This document shows, piece after piece, positions 16,253 to 25,213 of a stretch of DNA of 64,000 nt. Origin of the DNA: Streptomyces sp. NBC_00258 (lineage in GTDB: Bacteria > Actinomycetota > Actinomycetes > Streptomycetales > Streptomycetaceae). Numbering within the stretch: the stretch's first letter is position 1; every line of letters begins with the position of its first letter. The notes under the pieces were generated by a model. It was not told the origin of the DNA, ran no database searches, and saw only the letters and a program-made list of their open reading frames with translations. The position numbers and the translations under genes were made by a program. The stretch covers positions 8,184,001 through 8,248,000 of the forward strand of contig NZ_CP108081.1 of NCBI RefSeq assembly GCF_036182465.1, written 5' to 3'.

Positions 16253-17290
16253 TCAGGTGGCCAGCGGGTCGAGGGCCAGGGGCTCGATCCTGCCCTCCAG
16301 CATCGCGCCCAGGCCGAGGACCGCGCACACGTCGGGGCGTTCGGCGATGTGCACCGGCATGCCCGTCGCGTGCCGCAGCATCTGGTCGAGGCCCGGCAGC
16401 AGGGCGCTGCCGCCGACCATCATGATTCCGCGGTCGGCGAGGTCGGCCACCAGGTCCGGCGGGCAGACGCGCAGCACCTTGCCGATGCCGTCGAGGACGG
16501 CGGTCAGCGGGGTCTGGATCGCGTCGCGCACGGCTGCCGTGTCGACCTGCACGGAACGGGCTAGTCCGGTGGCCACGTCCCTGCCGTGGATCTCGGTGGA
16601 GGCGGGGCCGTGCGCGGTGAGGCCGTTCCCGGAGAGGGCGAGCTGCAGCGGTCGTACGGACTGTGACGGGAGCATCAACTCGTGCTGGTGGCGCAGGTGC
16701 TGGACGATCGCGTGGTCGATGGCCTCGCCGCCGACGGGGATGCGTGCGGCGGTCACGATCGAGCCGAGGGACAGCACCGCGACCTGGGTGGCGGCGGCCC
16801 CGCACACCATGATCATGGTGGCCTCGGGCCGTTCCACGGGCAGTCCACAGCCGACGCCGGCGGCGATGAGAGTGTCGACGAGCTCGACGCGCCGCGCCCC
16901 GAGTCCGACGAGCGTCTCGACCGCGGCGCGCTCCGCGAGCGGGTCGGCGTCGTGCGGGGTGCAGATGGCGGCCCGCAGCCGGGGCTTGCGGCGCAGGGCG
17001 CGGCGGACCTTGTCGCCGAGCAGCTGGCGCAGCATGCGCTGGGCCATCTCGATGTCGACGACCGTGCCGCCGGAGACGGGCCGTACGACCCGGATGTAGT
17101 CGGGCGTGCGGCCCGTCATCTTCTCCGCGAACTCGCCGACGGCGATCAGGGCGCCGGTCTTCGTGTTCACGGCGGCGACGCTCGGCTGGTCCACGACGAG
17201 CCCGGCGCCCTTCACGAAGACACGTGTCCTCGCCGCCCCCATGTCGACGGCGAAATGGCAGCGGCGCAACTGCTCCAGGCTGGCGGTCAT
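16253..17290 (-). CDS. mbl: MreB-like protein Mbl
   Basis: 345-residue actin/Hsp70-fold protein. The phosphate-1 motif is FAVDMGAARTRVFV, the connecting region TVVDIEMAQRMLRQLLGD, the phosphate-2 strand MIMVCGAAATQVAVLSLG, and the adenosine motif IMMVGGSALLPGLDQML. The filament-type VGEFAEKMTGRTP segment also matches MreB-like proteins. In S. coelicolor, Mbl together with MreB contributes to spore wall synthesis. GGGAGG sits seven bases before the ATG at 17290. It lies 155 bases downstream of the large conflict-type gene on the same strand and may be read from the same transcript. The symbol rests on family features and synteny. Confidence 0.85.
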   Translation of the reverse strand: MTASLEQLRRCHFAVDMGAARTRVFVKGAGLVVDQPSVAAVNTKTGALIAVGEFAEKMTGRTPDYIRVVRPVSGGTVVDIEMAQRMLRQLLGDKVRRALRRKPRLRAAICTPHDADPLAERAAVETLVGLGARRVELVDTLIAAGVGCGLPVERPEATMIMVCGAAATQVAVLSLGSIVTAARIPVGGEAIDHAIVQHLRHQHELMLPSQSVRPLQLALSGNGLTAHGPASTEIHGRDVATGLARSVQVDTAAVRDAIQTPLTAVLDGIGKVLRVCPPDLVADLADRGIMMVGGSALLPGLDQMLRHATGMPVHIAERPDVCAVLGLGAMLEGRIEPLALDPLAT

Positions 17291-17445
17291 CGCGGGTCCT
17301 CCCGAGAGCACGGACGGTGGGACTCGGCCGGGCGGCGGTCCTCCTTCGCATCGTGGGGGACCTGACGGGGTGTCGCCTTTTGAGGTGGGCCGGGTGGGGT
17401 GCCGCTGGATGGGTGGTCTTGTGGGGCGGTCCCGTGGGGCGGCGC

Positions 17446-20400
17446 TCAGGTGTTGGGGAGGGCCTGGATCAGGGGCGCCCATGAGGCCGTGGTCAGCTCG
17501 CAGCCCGCGCGGAGCAGTCGCTGCTTGTGCGGCTCGGAGCGGGTGTAGCCGAGGAAGCGGAGACCGATGGCGTTCGCGGCGGTCAGCTCGGCGACCGACG
17601 AGCCGACCAGCACGGCGTCCGACGGTGACGCGCCGAGCTGGTCCAGGGCCCGCAGGAGGCAGTCGGGGTTCGGCATCAGCCGGGTCAGATCCTCGGCGCG
17701 GCCGTGCACCCCGCCGCCCACCAGGCCGGTCAGCCGTCCGTGGGCCTGCAGATACATCCAGACGGCGCTCGGCGCGTTGTCGGCGACGACGGCGACGCGC
17801 CGGCCGAGGGCGTTGAGCGTGGTGATCAGGGAGTCGGAGAACGGGGTGGCCGTCGCGGTCCGGACGGCCCGCTCCTCGATGCGGTTGAGCCGGCGGCGCA
17901 GATCGGCTCCCAGGGGGTGCCCGGCGAACGCCCGCAACAGGTCGAGCGGGTTCGAACGCCCCTCCAGGGGTGACATGGGCTCGCCCCCCGGCGACAGCGG
18001 CTCGCCGCCCAGCGCGGCGTCGGGGTGGCGCAGTTCGGCGAGGAGCGCGGCGAGTTCCTGGGTGACCTGCGCCTCCTTGGCCCGGGTGTAGAGGCGTACG
18101 AGGGGGCCGTCGAAGCCGATGAGTACGTTGGGGGTGTCGACCAGGGCGGTGGTCGAGGGATCGGGAGGTGCGATGTGCCTCTCTGTCGGCCGCGGGACGG
18201 ACCGAGGGTCCGGCTGCTGCTCGCCCTCGGGCGTCAGACTGATCGAGCATGCCACGGAGAGCCCCGGCACGGGCCAGCGGCGCAGCACGCTGCGCACCGC
18301 GTGCTGTGCCGCGCTCGCACGGGCGAGCGGGTGCCGCCGGGTGATGCGGCTCGCTTCCTTGATGAAGTGGTCGAGGAGTTGCTCGGACACGTTGACGGTT
18401 CCGCCGCGTACGAAGGCCACGGGGTCGTCGACGTGCCAGGACAGCTCGACGGAGGCGGCGAAGTGGCCGCGCCCGGGGCTTCCCCGCCCGGAGCCGGGCA
18501 GCGACAGCTGGTGGCCGGTCCGGTGTGTGGTGAGGTCGATCTCGTAGTACGTCACGAGGTTGGCCGACACGTTCGTGGCGTCGAACCGCTCGGGGTCGAG
18601 GAGCGTCGGCTCGCCGTCGGTGGGCTGGACGACGACGGCGGTGCGGCCGTGCTCGGGAAGGCGGATCGAGCTGGTCCGGCGGGTGGTGAACGGGCCGCGC
18701 ACGAGGTCGCGTTGCTCGGACTCGGCATCCGGGACGAGTTCCGGGAGATTCATGGGGCAGTACCAGGCCAGGGGCGGGCCGCCGGCCGACTCCGGGTACA
18801 ACGGGCGGAACCGCGACCGGTCGATGGGAGGGTCGCTGTGCGTCAGCTCCTGGTACAGGACGGGGGAGAGGATGAACACGATGTCCGACCGGTCCGGTGC
18901 CGGTGAGACGTCCGGGCCGGGAACCAGCGCGGTGTGCCAGAACGTCAGCCGCACCTTCGGCGGGTTCGGCAACTCCAGGAGTACGTCGGGCAGGTCGCGC
19001 AGTGCCGTGTTCATTACGGTCAGTACGGACGCCTCGGGCACGGTGAACACGACATAGCCGTTGTCGACCGCGTGCATGTCGTACTCGTCCGAGGTCAGAC
19101 CGCCGAGCGAGAGCAGCCAGGTCAGGGTGCCGGCGAGGGCGCTCTGGGCCTCCCTGCGGTCGCCGGCGCCGGTGAATTCCATGGTGATGGAGCGCCGGCG
19201 GTCGGCGGCGGCGGCGCGCAGCTCGCGGTGGAGTTCCAGCATGGTGGGGTTCGGCTCGCTGTACTGGCGGTCCTGGAACTCCTCGTATGTCTCGTACGAC
19301 TCGATGGCCTCGGCGATGCGGCCCTGGTTCTTGAGGGCGAGGATGTGCAGCCGGCGGAAGCCTTCGTGCTTGGGGTGCGCGCGGAGCAGGTCGTCCAGGT
19401 CGGTGGCCGCCTGTTCGAAGTGGCCCAGTTCCAGGTCGAGTTCGGCGCGGGTGACGTGGAGCGAGAGGCGTAGGGCGCGCAGGCGGGTGCGGGTCGCCTC
19501 GGCGGCGGGGCCGGGGACTCCGTCGAGAGGTTCGCCGTACCAGAGGTCGAGGGCGCGTTGGACGGTGTCGCGGGCCGTCGTCGGGTCACCGTCCTCGCGA
19601 CGGGACTTCGCGTCGGCGACGAGCTCTTCGCAGCGGTTCACGTCGACACTGTGGTGCGGTGCGTCCAGGGCGTAGCCGCCCCCGGTGGTGGTGAGAATGC
19701 CGGGACCCAGGATCTTCCGCAGCCCCGAGGAGTAGGTGGACAGCCCTCCGGCACGTCCCGGCGAATGCCGCCCCCACAGTCCCTCGGTCAGCTCGACGTG
19801 TGTCACCGGACTGCCGTGTCGCAGGAGCAGCATGCACAGCACGGCCTGTTCCTCGGGGGAATGGCTGGGAAGGACGTCGTCGCCCCGTTCGATCCGCACC
19901 GGGCCGAGCAGGCGGTACCGGTATCGGTCCGCGGCGAAGGCGGTCGTGGCCGGTGCCGTGGTCGTGCCGAAGGAGGGGGACATGAGGAACTTGACGGCTC
20001 GCTGCTGTCCGTCCGTGTCCGGAGAGAGCAGAAGACGGACAGCTCCGGCGAGCTGTGACCTGAACGCCCTCTCGAACTCCCGGAGTTCCGCCGGCGCCTC
20101 CTCCGTGCCCAGGCTCTCCAGCAGATGCCCGAGGTCCTCCAGGTCCTTCGACTCGTCGTTCCTCCGGTCCCGCACCAGCTCGAAGTGAGTGATCCTCACG
20201 GTGCCGTCCGGGGACATCAGCAGGCTCTGCGGTGTGAGGCGGCCGTGTGCGACTCCCTGTTCATGCAGGGCCGTGAGACCCAGCGCGATCTGCCGCACCA
20301 CGGACACGAACGCCGTGAAGGGCAGCCGTGAACTCTCGGCGAGCGTGGCTCCCTCCACGAACTCCGTGACCAGGTACGCCATGTCGCCCTCGACACCGAA

Positions 20401-22200
20401 GTCTTGGACGTCCATCACGTTGGCGTGCCGGACACCGGCGAGAACGCGCGCGGCGTTCAGGAAGTACTCGTGCCGCTCCGGCCTGATCGGGCGCGGATAC
20501 ACCGCGACCGTCCTCCCGGACCGGATGTCCTCGGCCTCCATCACGTGCTTGCCCCGCCCCAGACGCCGTACGAGCCGGTACCTGCCGAGCACCAATCCGG
20601 CGGCCGGTTTCGGCGGGGCCCCGCCCAGCCTCCGTACGCTCTCCTCCCGTACCGCCGCGAACGGCTCGCCCCCCGCCGTGATGTTGCCGGGTCCCGGAAC
20701 GGCGACCCGGAAGTCGCCGGCCGCCACCCCCGCCCGGACATCGATCAACGCGCCCACCCGCGAGAGGAGTTCGGAGGTACGGCCGTGCGCGGAGCGCGGC
20801 AGCGTGCGCAGCAGCAGCTCCCGGACGCCGGGGCGGAAGGCGTACGAACCCGCCGTGCCCGGGACCGCGATCAGGGCACCGCTGAGGATCACCTCGGCGA
20901 GGTGCTGCGGCTGGGGGTTCCTCTCGATCGCCGCGTGGACCAGGCGCATCACGGGCAACTCGGGGCGTCCGACGGCGAGATGACCGGCCAGCCGGAAGGC
21001 TTCCGGGGAGGCGAGGGAACGGAAGCGGAGCAGCAGCTCCTCGGGGGAGAGCCGCTCGACGTCGCTGCGGCCCCATTCGTCGACCGGTGCGAGGGGAGGG
21101 GCGGCGCCCAACAGGCCGACCGCGCCGGGCAGTCGGCCCCCGCCCGCGACCAGCGCCGACCAGTTCGCCAGCCAGGGCGCCGAGGCCTCAAGGACGGGGA
21201 GCGGGAGCACGTCGCGCGGGAGGTCCTCCATGGCGTACGAGTCCACGTCGTACGCGGAGTTGGGCGCGGCGGGCCCCGGCGCGGCGATCCGGGCGGTCGT
21301 GGCGGGCAGTGCGGTGGTGCGCCACAGGCGTTCCGGGAGCGGCTGGACCACGGCGACCGGCATCCTGGCGGACCAGCGGCGCAGTGTGGCGTACCAGCGG
21401 CTGCCCGCCGGGCCGTCCCGCCACTGCGGGCCCATGCAGTCACTGATCAGCAGGGTGACCGTACGTCCGTCCGCGTACGCCTCCTGCGAGCCGGGGCGGC
21501 ATACCGTGCCGTCGGTCTCCAGCCGGTGCAGCTCCACCGTGCGGAAGACGCCCGACTGGGCGAGGGCCGTGTGCAGTTCGCGGACGAGCGGGCGCCAGAC
21601 GGGCATCGTCGGACCGGTGTCGTGCACGAGATGGAGCGTCAGCCAGCGCTCGGTCGTGGGGCGCAGGACGGGCAGCCACCACTGCGGCGCGGCTCCGAGC
21701 CGGGCGATCCGGTGGGCGGTGGCCGCCTCGTCAAGTTCCTGTCCGAACGGGGCGGGGGTGCTTCGCTTGAGGGGGCGGAGGGCGCGTTGGAGTTTGAGGG
21801 GGTGGGGGAGCATCGGTGGGGCGGGGGCCAGGAGTGAGGTGTATGAGCCGTTGGTGTCCGGGTCGTCTGCCTGGGACGTGTTCCTCGGCGTGGACCTACC
21901 GGGTAGTCGCAGGGGGACCCTGCTGTCTGGTTGCTCGGGGATTTGGGGATGGTCGGGTTGCGGTGGTGTCTTCGCTGCGGGTGTGTGGGGGCTGGGTGCG
22001 CAGTTCCCCGCGCCCCCAAGACCGGGGGCCGTCGAGCCTGAATCCGAAACGTCGGTCTGGGGTGCCCTCATATGGCCTGCCAGCCAGAGGAGTTCGGCCA
22101 GTTCTTCGGAGGTCGGGGTCGGGCCGTTGCCGGCCTCCGTGAGGACGTCGGCGAGGCGGGCGGCGCCGGTGTCGGCACCGGCGTCGGCCTCAGAAGGCAT
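17446..22200 (-). CDS. SAV_2336-type vWA-like / pseudokinase / SARP-BTAD / HAD-like multidomain protein
   Basis: 1584 residues, cytoplasmic, no membrane segment. Order: a short N-terminal helix; a Pro-rich linker (50-130); an SAV_2336-type domain (about 145-300) that looks vWA-like, with a weakened metal-site motif HDTGPT near 193 and SDCMGPQWRDG near 253; a helical region; a kinase fold (about 540-745); an OmpR-type winged helix with BTAD/TPR repeats (about 760-1010); an unrecognised domain (about 1015-1340); and a C-terminal HAD-like domain. The kinase lacks every catalytic residue (VAVY for VAIK, HGRLTPQS for HRDLKPxN, HFE for DFG). The HAD motif I reads LIGFDGPL, with Gly1362 at the nucleophile position and Asp1364 kept. 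The start overlaps the MoxR gene by 11 bases, so the two are coupled. Likely the sensor/output component of the vWA-MoxR-VMAP system, with DNA binding through the SARP domain. Confidence 0.85.
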   Translation of the reverse strand: MPSEADAGADTGAARLADVLTEAGNGPTPTSEELAELLWLAGHMRAPQTDVSDSGSTAPGLGGAGNCAPSPHTPAAKTPPQPDHPQIPEQPDSRVPLRLPGRSTPRNTSQADDPDTNGSYTSLLAPAPPMLPHPLKLQRALRPLKRSTPAPFGQELDEAATAHRIARLGAAPQWWLPVLRPTTERWLTLHLVHDTGPTMPVWRPLVRELHTALAQSGVFRTVELHRLETDGTVCRPGSQEAYADGRTVTLLISDCMGPQWRDGPAGSRWYATLRRWSARMPVAVVQPLPERLWRTTALPATTARIAAPGPAAPNSAYDVDSYAMEDLPRDVLPLPVLEASAPWLANWSALVAGGGRLPGAVGLLGAAPPLAPVDEWGRSDVERLSPEELLLRFRSLASPEAFRLAGHLAVGRPELPVMRLVHAAIERNPQPQHLAEVILSGALIAVPGTAGSYAFRPGVRELLLRTLPRSAHGRTSELLSRVGALIDVRAGVAAGDFRVAVPGPGNITAGGEPFAAVREESVRRLGGAPPKPAAGLVLGRYRLVRRLGRGKHVMEAEDIRSGRTVAVYPRPIRPERHEYFLNAARVLAGVRHANVMDVQDFGVEGDMAYLVTEFVEGATLAESSRLPFTAFVSVVRQIALGLTALHEQGVAHGRLTPQSLLMSPDGTVRITHFELVRDRRNDESKDLEDLGHLLESLGTEEAPAELREFERAFRSQLAGAVRLLLSPDTDGQQRAVKFLMSPSFGTTTAPATTAFAADRYRYRLLGPVRIERGDDVLPSHSPEEQAVLCMLLLRHGSPVTHVELTEGLWGRHSPGRAGGLSTYSSGLRKILGPGILTTTGGGYALDAPHHSVDVNRCEELVADAKSRREDGDPTTARDTVQRALDLWYGEPLDGVPGPAAEATRTRLRALRLSLHVTRAELDLELGHFEQAATDLDDLLRAHPKHEGFRRLHILALKNQGRIAEAIESYETYEEFQDRQYSEPNPTMLELHRELRAAAADRRRSITMEFTGAGDRREAQSALAGTLTWLLSLGGLTSDEYDMHAVDNGYVVFTVPEASVLTVMNTALRDLPDVLLELPNPPKVRLTFWHTALVPGPDVSPAPDRSDIVFILSPVLYQELTHSDPPIDRSRFRPLYPESAGGPPLAWYCPMNLPELVPDAESEQRDLVRGPFTTRRTSSIRLPEHGRTAVVVQPTDGEPTLLDPERFDATNVSANLVTYYEIDLTTHRTGHQLSLPGSGRGSPGRGHFAASVELSWHVDDPVAFVRGGTVNVSEQLLDHFIKEASRITRRHPLARASAAQHAVRSVLRRWPVPGLSVACSISLTPEGEQQPDPRSVPRPTERHIAPPDPSTTALVDTPNVLIGFDGPLVRLYTRAKEAQVTQELAALLAELRHPDAALGGEPLSPGGEPMSPLEGRSNPLDLLRAFAGHPLGADLRRRLNRIEERAVRTATATPFSDSLITTLNALGRRVAVVADNAPSAVWMYLQAHGRLTGLVGGGVHGRAEDLTRLMPNPDCLLRALDQLGASPSDAVLVGSSVAELTAANAIGLRFLGYTRSEPHKQRLLRAGCELTTASWAPLIQALPNT
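21975..22018. repeat. interspersed Streptomyces repeat inside the large multidomain gene
   Basis: About 44 bases matching the common element CTGCGGGTGCGTGGGGGCTG followed by CGCAGTTCCCCGCGCCCC. It falls within codons 61-75 of the multidomain gene and is translated as part of the Pro-rich linker. Confidence 0.75.
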
Positions 22201-23224
22201 CCGGTTCGTCCCCCGTACGGCTCAGATACGGCATCAGCTGTTCCGCCAGGTCGTCGCGCGACGACGCGTCGATGCCCGCCGTGCCCGTGAGGTAGATGGC
22301 GTTGAGGAGTTGGTCCGTGGCCAGCTCGCCGTCCGTTCCCCGGGACAGGAAGCGGTCGATCAAGTCCTGTGCGTGCGCGTCGGGTTCGCCGAGGTGGGCG
22401 CGGACGATGCTCTCCAGGTGGGCCGCGCGGGGCTGGTGGAGTTCGAGGCGGACACAGCGGCGGAGGAACGCGGGCGGGAACTCGCGCTCGCCGTTGCTGG
22501 TGAGGACCACGAAGGGGAAGGCACGGCAGCGGACACGGCCGCGCGAGACCTCGACCCGTTCGTCCGTGCCGTCGACCATGACCTTGGCGGAGGGGGTGTG
22601 CCGGGCGGCGCGGACCAGCTCCGGGATCTCGTACTGGCCCTCCTCCAGAATGTTGAGGAGGTCGTTCGGCAGGTCCAGGTCGCACTTGTCGATCTCGTCG
22701 ATCAGCAGAGCGCGCGGACGGCCGTACGGAAGGAGCGACGTGCCGAGCGGGCCGAGGCGCAGATGGTCCTGGAGCCCGCCGTCGGTGGGGAGTTCATCGT
22801 CCGGCGGTACCTCGCGTGCGGCGGCGCGTCCTGCCGCGTACAGGCGGGAGAGCGGATCGTACTGGTAGAGCCCGTCGTGGAGCGTGGCGCGGCTGGTGAT
22901 GTTCCAGCGCAGGACGGGGCCGAGCCGCAACTCCCTTGCCACCGCGTACGCGAGGCTCGACTTGCCGCTGCCCGGCGGACCCGTCACGAGGAGCGGACGG
23001 CGCAAGTACAGGGCGGCGTTGACGAGTTGCACCGCCCGGTCCGTGGCGCGATAGGTACGGGCGCGGTGCCGGCGGTCCGGGGAGGTCGCCGAGGCGTCGT
23101 CGTCCTCGGCGGGGGTCGGCAGCTCCGGGCCGCCGTCGAAGGCACGCCAGGGCGGTGGCGCGGGCAGCTCGGCGATGCCGTCGTGCGGTTCGCTCGTACC
23201 CGTGTAGACGGGCCACAGGGACAT
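22190..23224 (-). CDS. MoxR-type AAA+ ATPase
   Basis: 344 residues. Walker A is GPPGSGKSS near residue 82, Walker B ALLIDEIDKC near 173, sensor 1 VVLTSNGERE near 240, and the arginine-finger region PPAFLRRC just after. The C terminus is a helical lid. MoxR ATPases act as chaperone-like motors that work on vWA-domain partners. Here the partner is probably the SAV_2336-type domain encoded by the overlapping next gene, and the VMAP protein lies immediately upstream, so this would be the motor of the ternary system. The ATG at 23224 has GGAGAG close upstream. Confidence 0.92.
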   Translation of the reverse strand: MSLWPVYTGTSEPHDGIAELPAPPPWRAFDGGPELPTPAEDDDASATSPDRRHRARTYRATDRAVQLVNAALYLRRPLLVTGPPGSGKSSLAYAVARELRLGPVLRWNITSRATLHDGLYQYDPLSRLYAAGRAAAREVPPDDELPTDGGLQDHLRLGPLGTSLLPYGRPRALLIDEIDKCDLDLPNDLLNILEEGQYEIPELVRAARHTPSAKVMVDGTDERVEVSRGRVRCRAFPFVVLTSNGEREFPPAFLRRCVRLELHQPRAAHLESIVRAHLGEPDAHAQDLIDRFLSRGTDGELATDQLLNAIYLTGTAGIDASSRDDLAEQLMPYLSRTGDEPDAF

Positions 23225-23311
23225 GGTCTCTCCGAACGTGTTCCGTGTTCCGTTGTGCGTTCCGTGCTTCAGTCGACGGCTTCGGGCCGCCGTTCATCAA
23301 CCCATTTCCAG

Positions 23312-23384
23312 CGGCCTCCTCAGCGGCCCTCCTCGACGGTCTGCTCCACGGCCTTCTGGCCGGCCTTCTCAACGGCCTGCTCAG
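23312..23384. repeat. 12-bp imperfect tandem repeat between VMAP and MoxR genes
   Basis: Six units of the pattern CGGCCTNCTCAN (23312, 23324, 23337, 23349, 23361, 23373), one of them 13 bases long. The array runs from the last codon and stop of the trypsin-VMAP gene into the 156-base gap before MoxR. Confidence 0.75.
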
Positions 23385-25213
23385 CCGACGGGGTTGTGCG
23401 TGTAGCCGACCGGGTCGGGGAGGCATTCGGGGTCCTCCCACAGCAGTGCCAGGTCGTGCGCCCAGTGCGGTTCCGCGGTGTCGGAGGCGTACGCCGTCTC
23501 GCGCAACTCATGTACGTACTGAGGGAGTTCGTGGGGCGGCAGGTCCGCGAGGTGCTCGGCGAGGCGGTCCAGGAACTCCGAGCCCGGGCAGTCCGCGGGC
23601 CGCCCGCACTGGTGCTCGCCCCGGCAGCCGGAGCGCGGCCACAGCATCACCGGCACGGCCGCGTTCAGGCTCGCCTGGAACAGCCGTCTGACGCCGTCCG
23701 CGCGGGGCGGCGTACCGAAGCCCACCATGTCGGCGTCGCGACGCAGGTCGATGGTCAGTTTCACCTGGTCCTGGCCGACGGACCAGCAGTCGATGCGGTG
23801 CAGCCGGGCCGCCGGCCGCGCGTCCAGGGTCCGCCACTTCTGCCTCAGCTTGTGCTGAAGACCGCCGCTGCGCCGCCGCTCCAGGTCCATCACGACGAGC
23901 GGTGCGAAGGAGCCGAGCGGGCTGTCGTCGTCGGCGCTGCGCTTCCAGCGCGCCACGTCCGCGTTGAGCCAGCGGCGCGGCAGCACGAAGGCGATCAACT
24001 CCCGGGCTCCTGGCTCCAGTTCGTGGTAGGCCTCGTCGATTCGTTGCAGCGCGTACGGGCGTACGCGGTCCACCGGGAGGCGGCGGGAGCCGACCACCCG
24101 GCGGTGCCGGTCGTTGTACGCGGACACCTCGACCAGGAAGTCCCGGGTGCCGGAGCCGCTGGGGGCGATCTCCACGAGGATCGGCGACCAGGTGTGCGCC
24201 GTGGAGCTAGGGCGGAGGGTCGTGGATGCCTGCGCGGGTGTCGGGGTGCGGTGGGTCTGCGGGAGCGGCCAGCTTCGTAGTGCGGCACGGAGCCGGGTGT
24301 CGTCGACGAAGTCGGCGAGGCGGGTTGCGAAGCGGGGGGTGGCGGACGGGTCCGGTACTTCTGAGAGGAGGTACCAGGCCGCTGCCCACAGGGAGCCGAA
24401 GCCGTGTGGGGGGAGTGGGGGGCCCAGGGGGCCGACCGCGTCGAGGTACAGCCTTTCGGGGCTGCACTCCGGAGTGCGGGCGATGCGGTTGTGTGTCTGC
24501 TGCGGGTGCGTGGGGGCTGGGCGCGCAGTTCCCCCCGCCCCTGACGGGGCGCCCTCCTCCGCGGCCTCCACCAGGCGGCGCAGCCGTTCCTTCTGGGGCT
24601 GGTCGTACTCCGGGGTGGGGATCAGGTCGCCCAGGCGGGGCCAGTAGCGGGCCATGATCTGGGTGGGGAGCATGCGGCCGTTGCGGATCTCGGGGCTGCG
24701 GGCGGCGGCGGAGACCATGCCCACGACGCGGCCGGTGTCGGCGAGGGTCACCGCGGCGCCGCTGAAGCCGGGGGCCAGCGGCTGGCCGTGCGCGGCCCAC
24801 GCCTCCAGCTGGACCCATTCGCCGGCGATCAACTGGTCGGCGGTGGCCCGGTATTCGGCGAGCGTGCCCTCGTCGTACCGCTTCGGGAAGCCGTATGCGA
24901 GGAGCCTGCGCGGGGGGTCCCCGTACGCGTCCGAGGGTGTCGCGAACTCCGCCGGCTTCAACGACACCGGGCGGTCCAGTTCGAGTACGGCCAGGTCGCC
25001 CGGGTCGGTGTCGCGGCCGTCCCAGCCGCCGTGCGCGATCACCCGGGCGGGCACCTCTCCCTCGCCGCCGTGTGCGAAGGACACGGCGACCGGGGCCGTG
25101 TCGCTGTGCGCGACGACATGGGCGCAGGTCAGGACGTGCCGCTCGGTGACCAGGAAGCCGGCACCGGTGTCGCGTCCGCAGTTGATTCTCGCGTGCCAGG
25201 AAGCGCTGCTCAT
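23381..25213 (-). CDS. intracellular trypsin-like protease fused to VMAP C-terminal domain
   Basis: 610 residues, no signal peptide. Residues 1-215 are a trypsin fold with an intact triad: His32 in TCAHVV, Asp73 in DPGDLAVLEL, Ser151 in PGFSGAAV. A linker (about 216-260) is followed by a helical region and a C-terminal domain (about 330-610) with the features of VMAP-C proteins: an ILVEI-start barrel, an NDRHRRVVGSRRLPVDRV strand pair, LIAFVLPRRWLN, a Cys-rich loop (SGCRGEHQCGRPADC) and the terminal LLWEDPECLPDP. VMAP means vWA-MoxR-associated protein. The ATG at 25213 overlaps the upstream stop by four bases. Likely the effector: a protease held inactive until the MoxR/vWA partners sense a trigger. 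Confidence 0.85.
   Translation of the reverse strand: MSSASWHARINCGRDTGAGFLVTERHVLTCAHVVAHSDTAPVAVSFAHGGEGEVPARVIAHGGWDGRDTDPGDLAVLELDRPVSLKPAEFATPSDAYGDPPRRLLAYGFPKRYDEGTLAEYRATADQLIAGEWVQLEAWAAHGQPLAPGFSGAAVTLADTGRVVGMVSAAARSPEIRNGRMLPTQIMARYWPRLGDLIPTPEYDQPQKERLRRLVEAAEEGAPSGAGGTARPAPTHPQQTHNRIARTPECSPERLYLDAVGPLGPPLPPHGFGSLWAAAWYLLSEVPDPSATPRFATRLADFVDDTRLRAALRSWPLPQTHRTPTPAQASTTLRPSSTAHTWSPILVEIAPSGSGTRDFLVEVSAYNDRHRRVVGSRRLPVDRVRPYALQRIDEAYHELEPGARELIAFVLPRRWLNADVARWKRSADDDSPLGSFAPLVVMDLERRRSGGLQHKLRQKWRTLDARPAARLHRIDCWSVGQDQVKLTIDLRRDADMVGFGTPPRADGVRRLFQASLNAAVPVMLWPRSGCRGEHQCGRPADCPGSEFLDRLAEHLADLPPHELPQYVHELRETAYASDTAEPHWAHDLALLWEDPECLPDPVGYTHNPVG
24500..24544. repeat. interspersed Streptomyces repeat inside the trypsin-VMAP gene
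   Basis: Second in-gene copy of the element seen at 21975 and 63564 (TGCGGGTGCGTGGGGGCTGG then GCGCAGTTCC). It is translated within the linker between the protease and VMAP parts, about codons 223-238. Confidence 0.8.
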
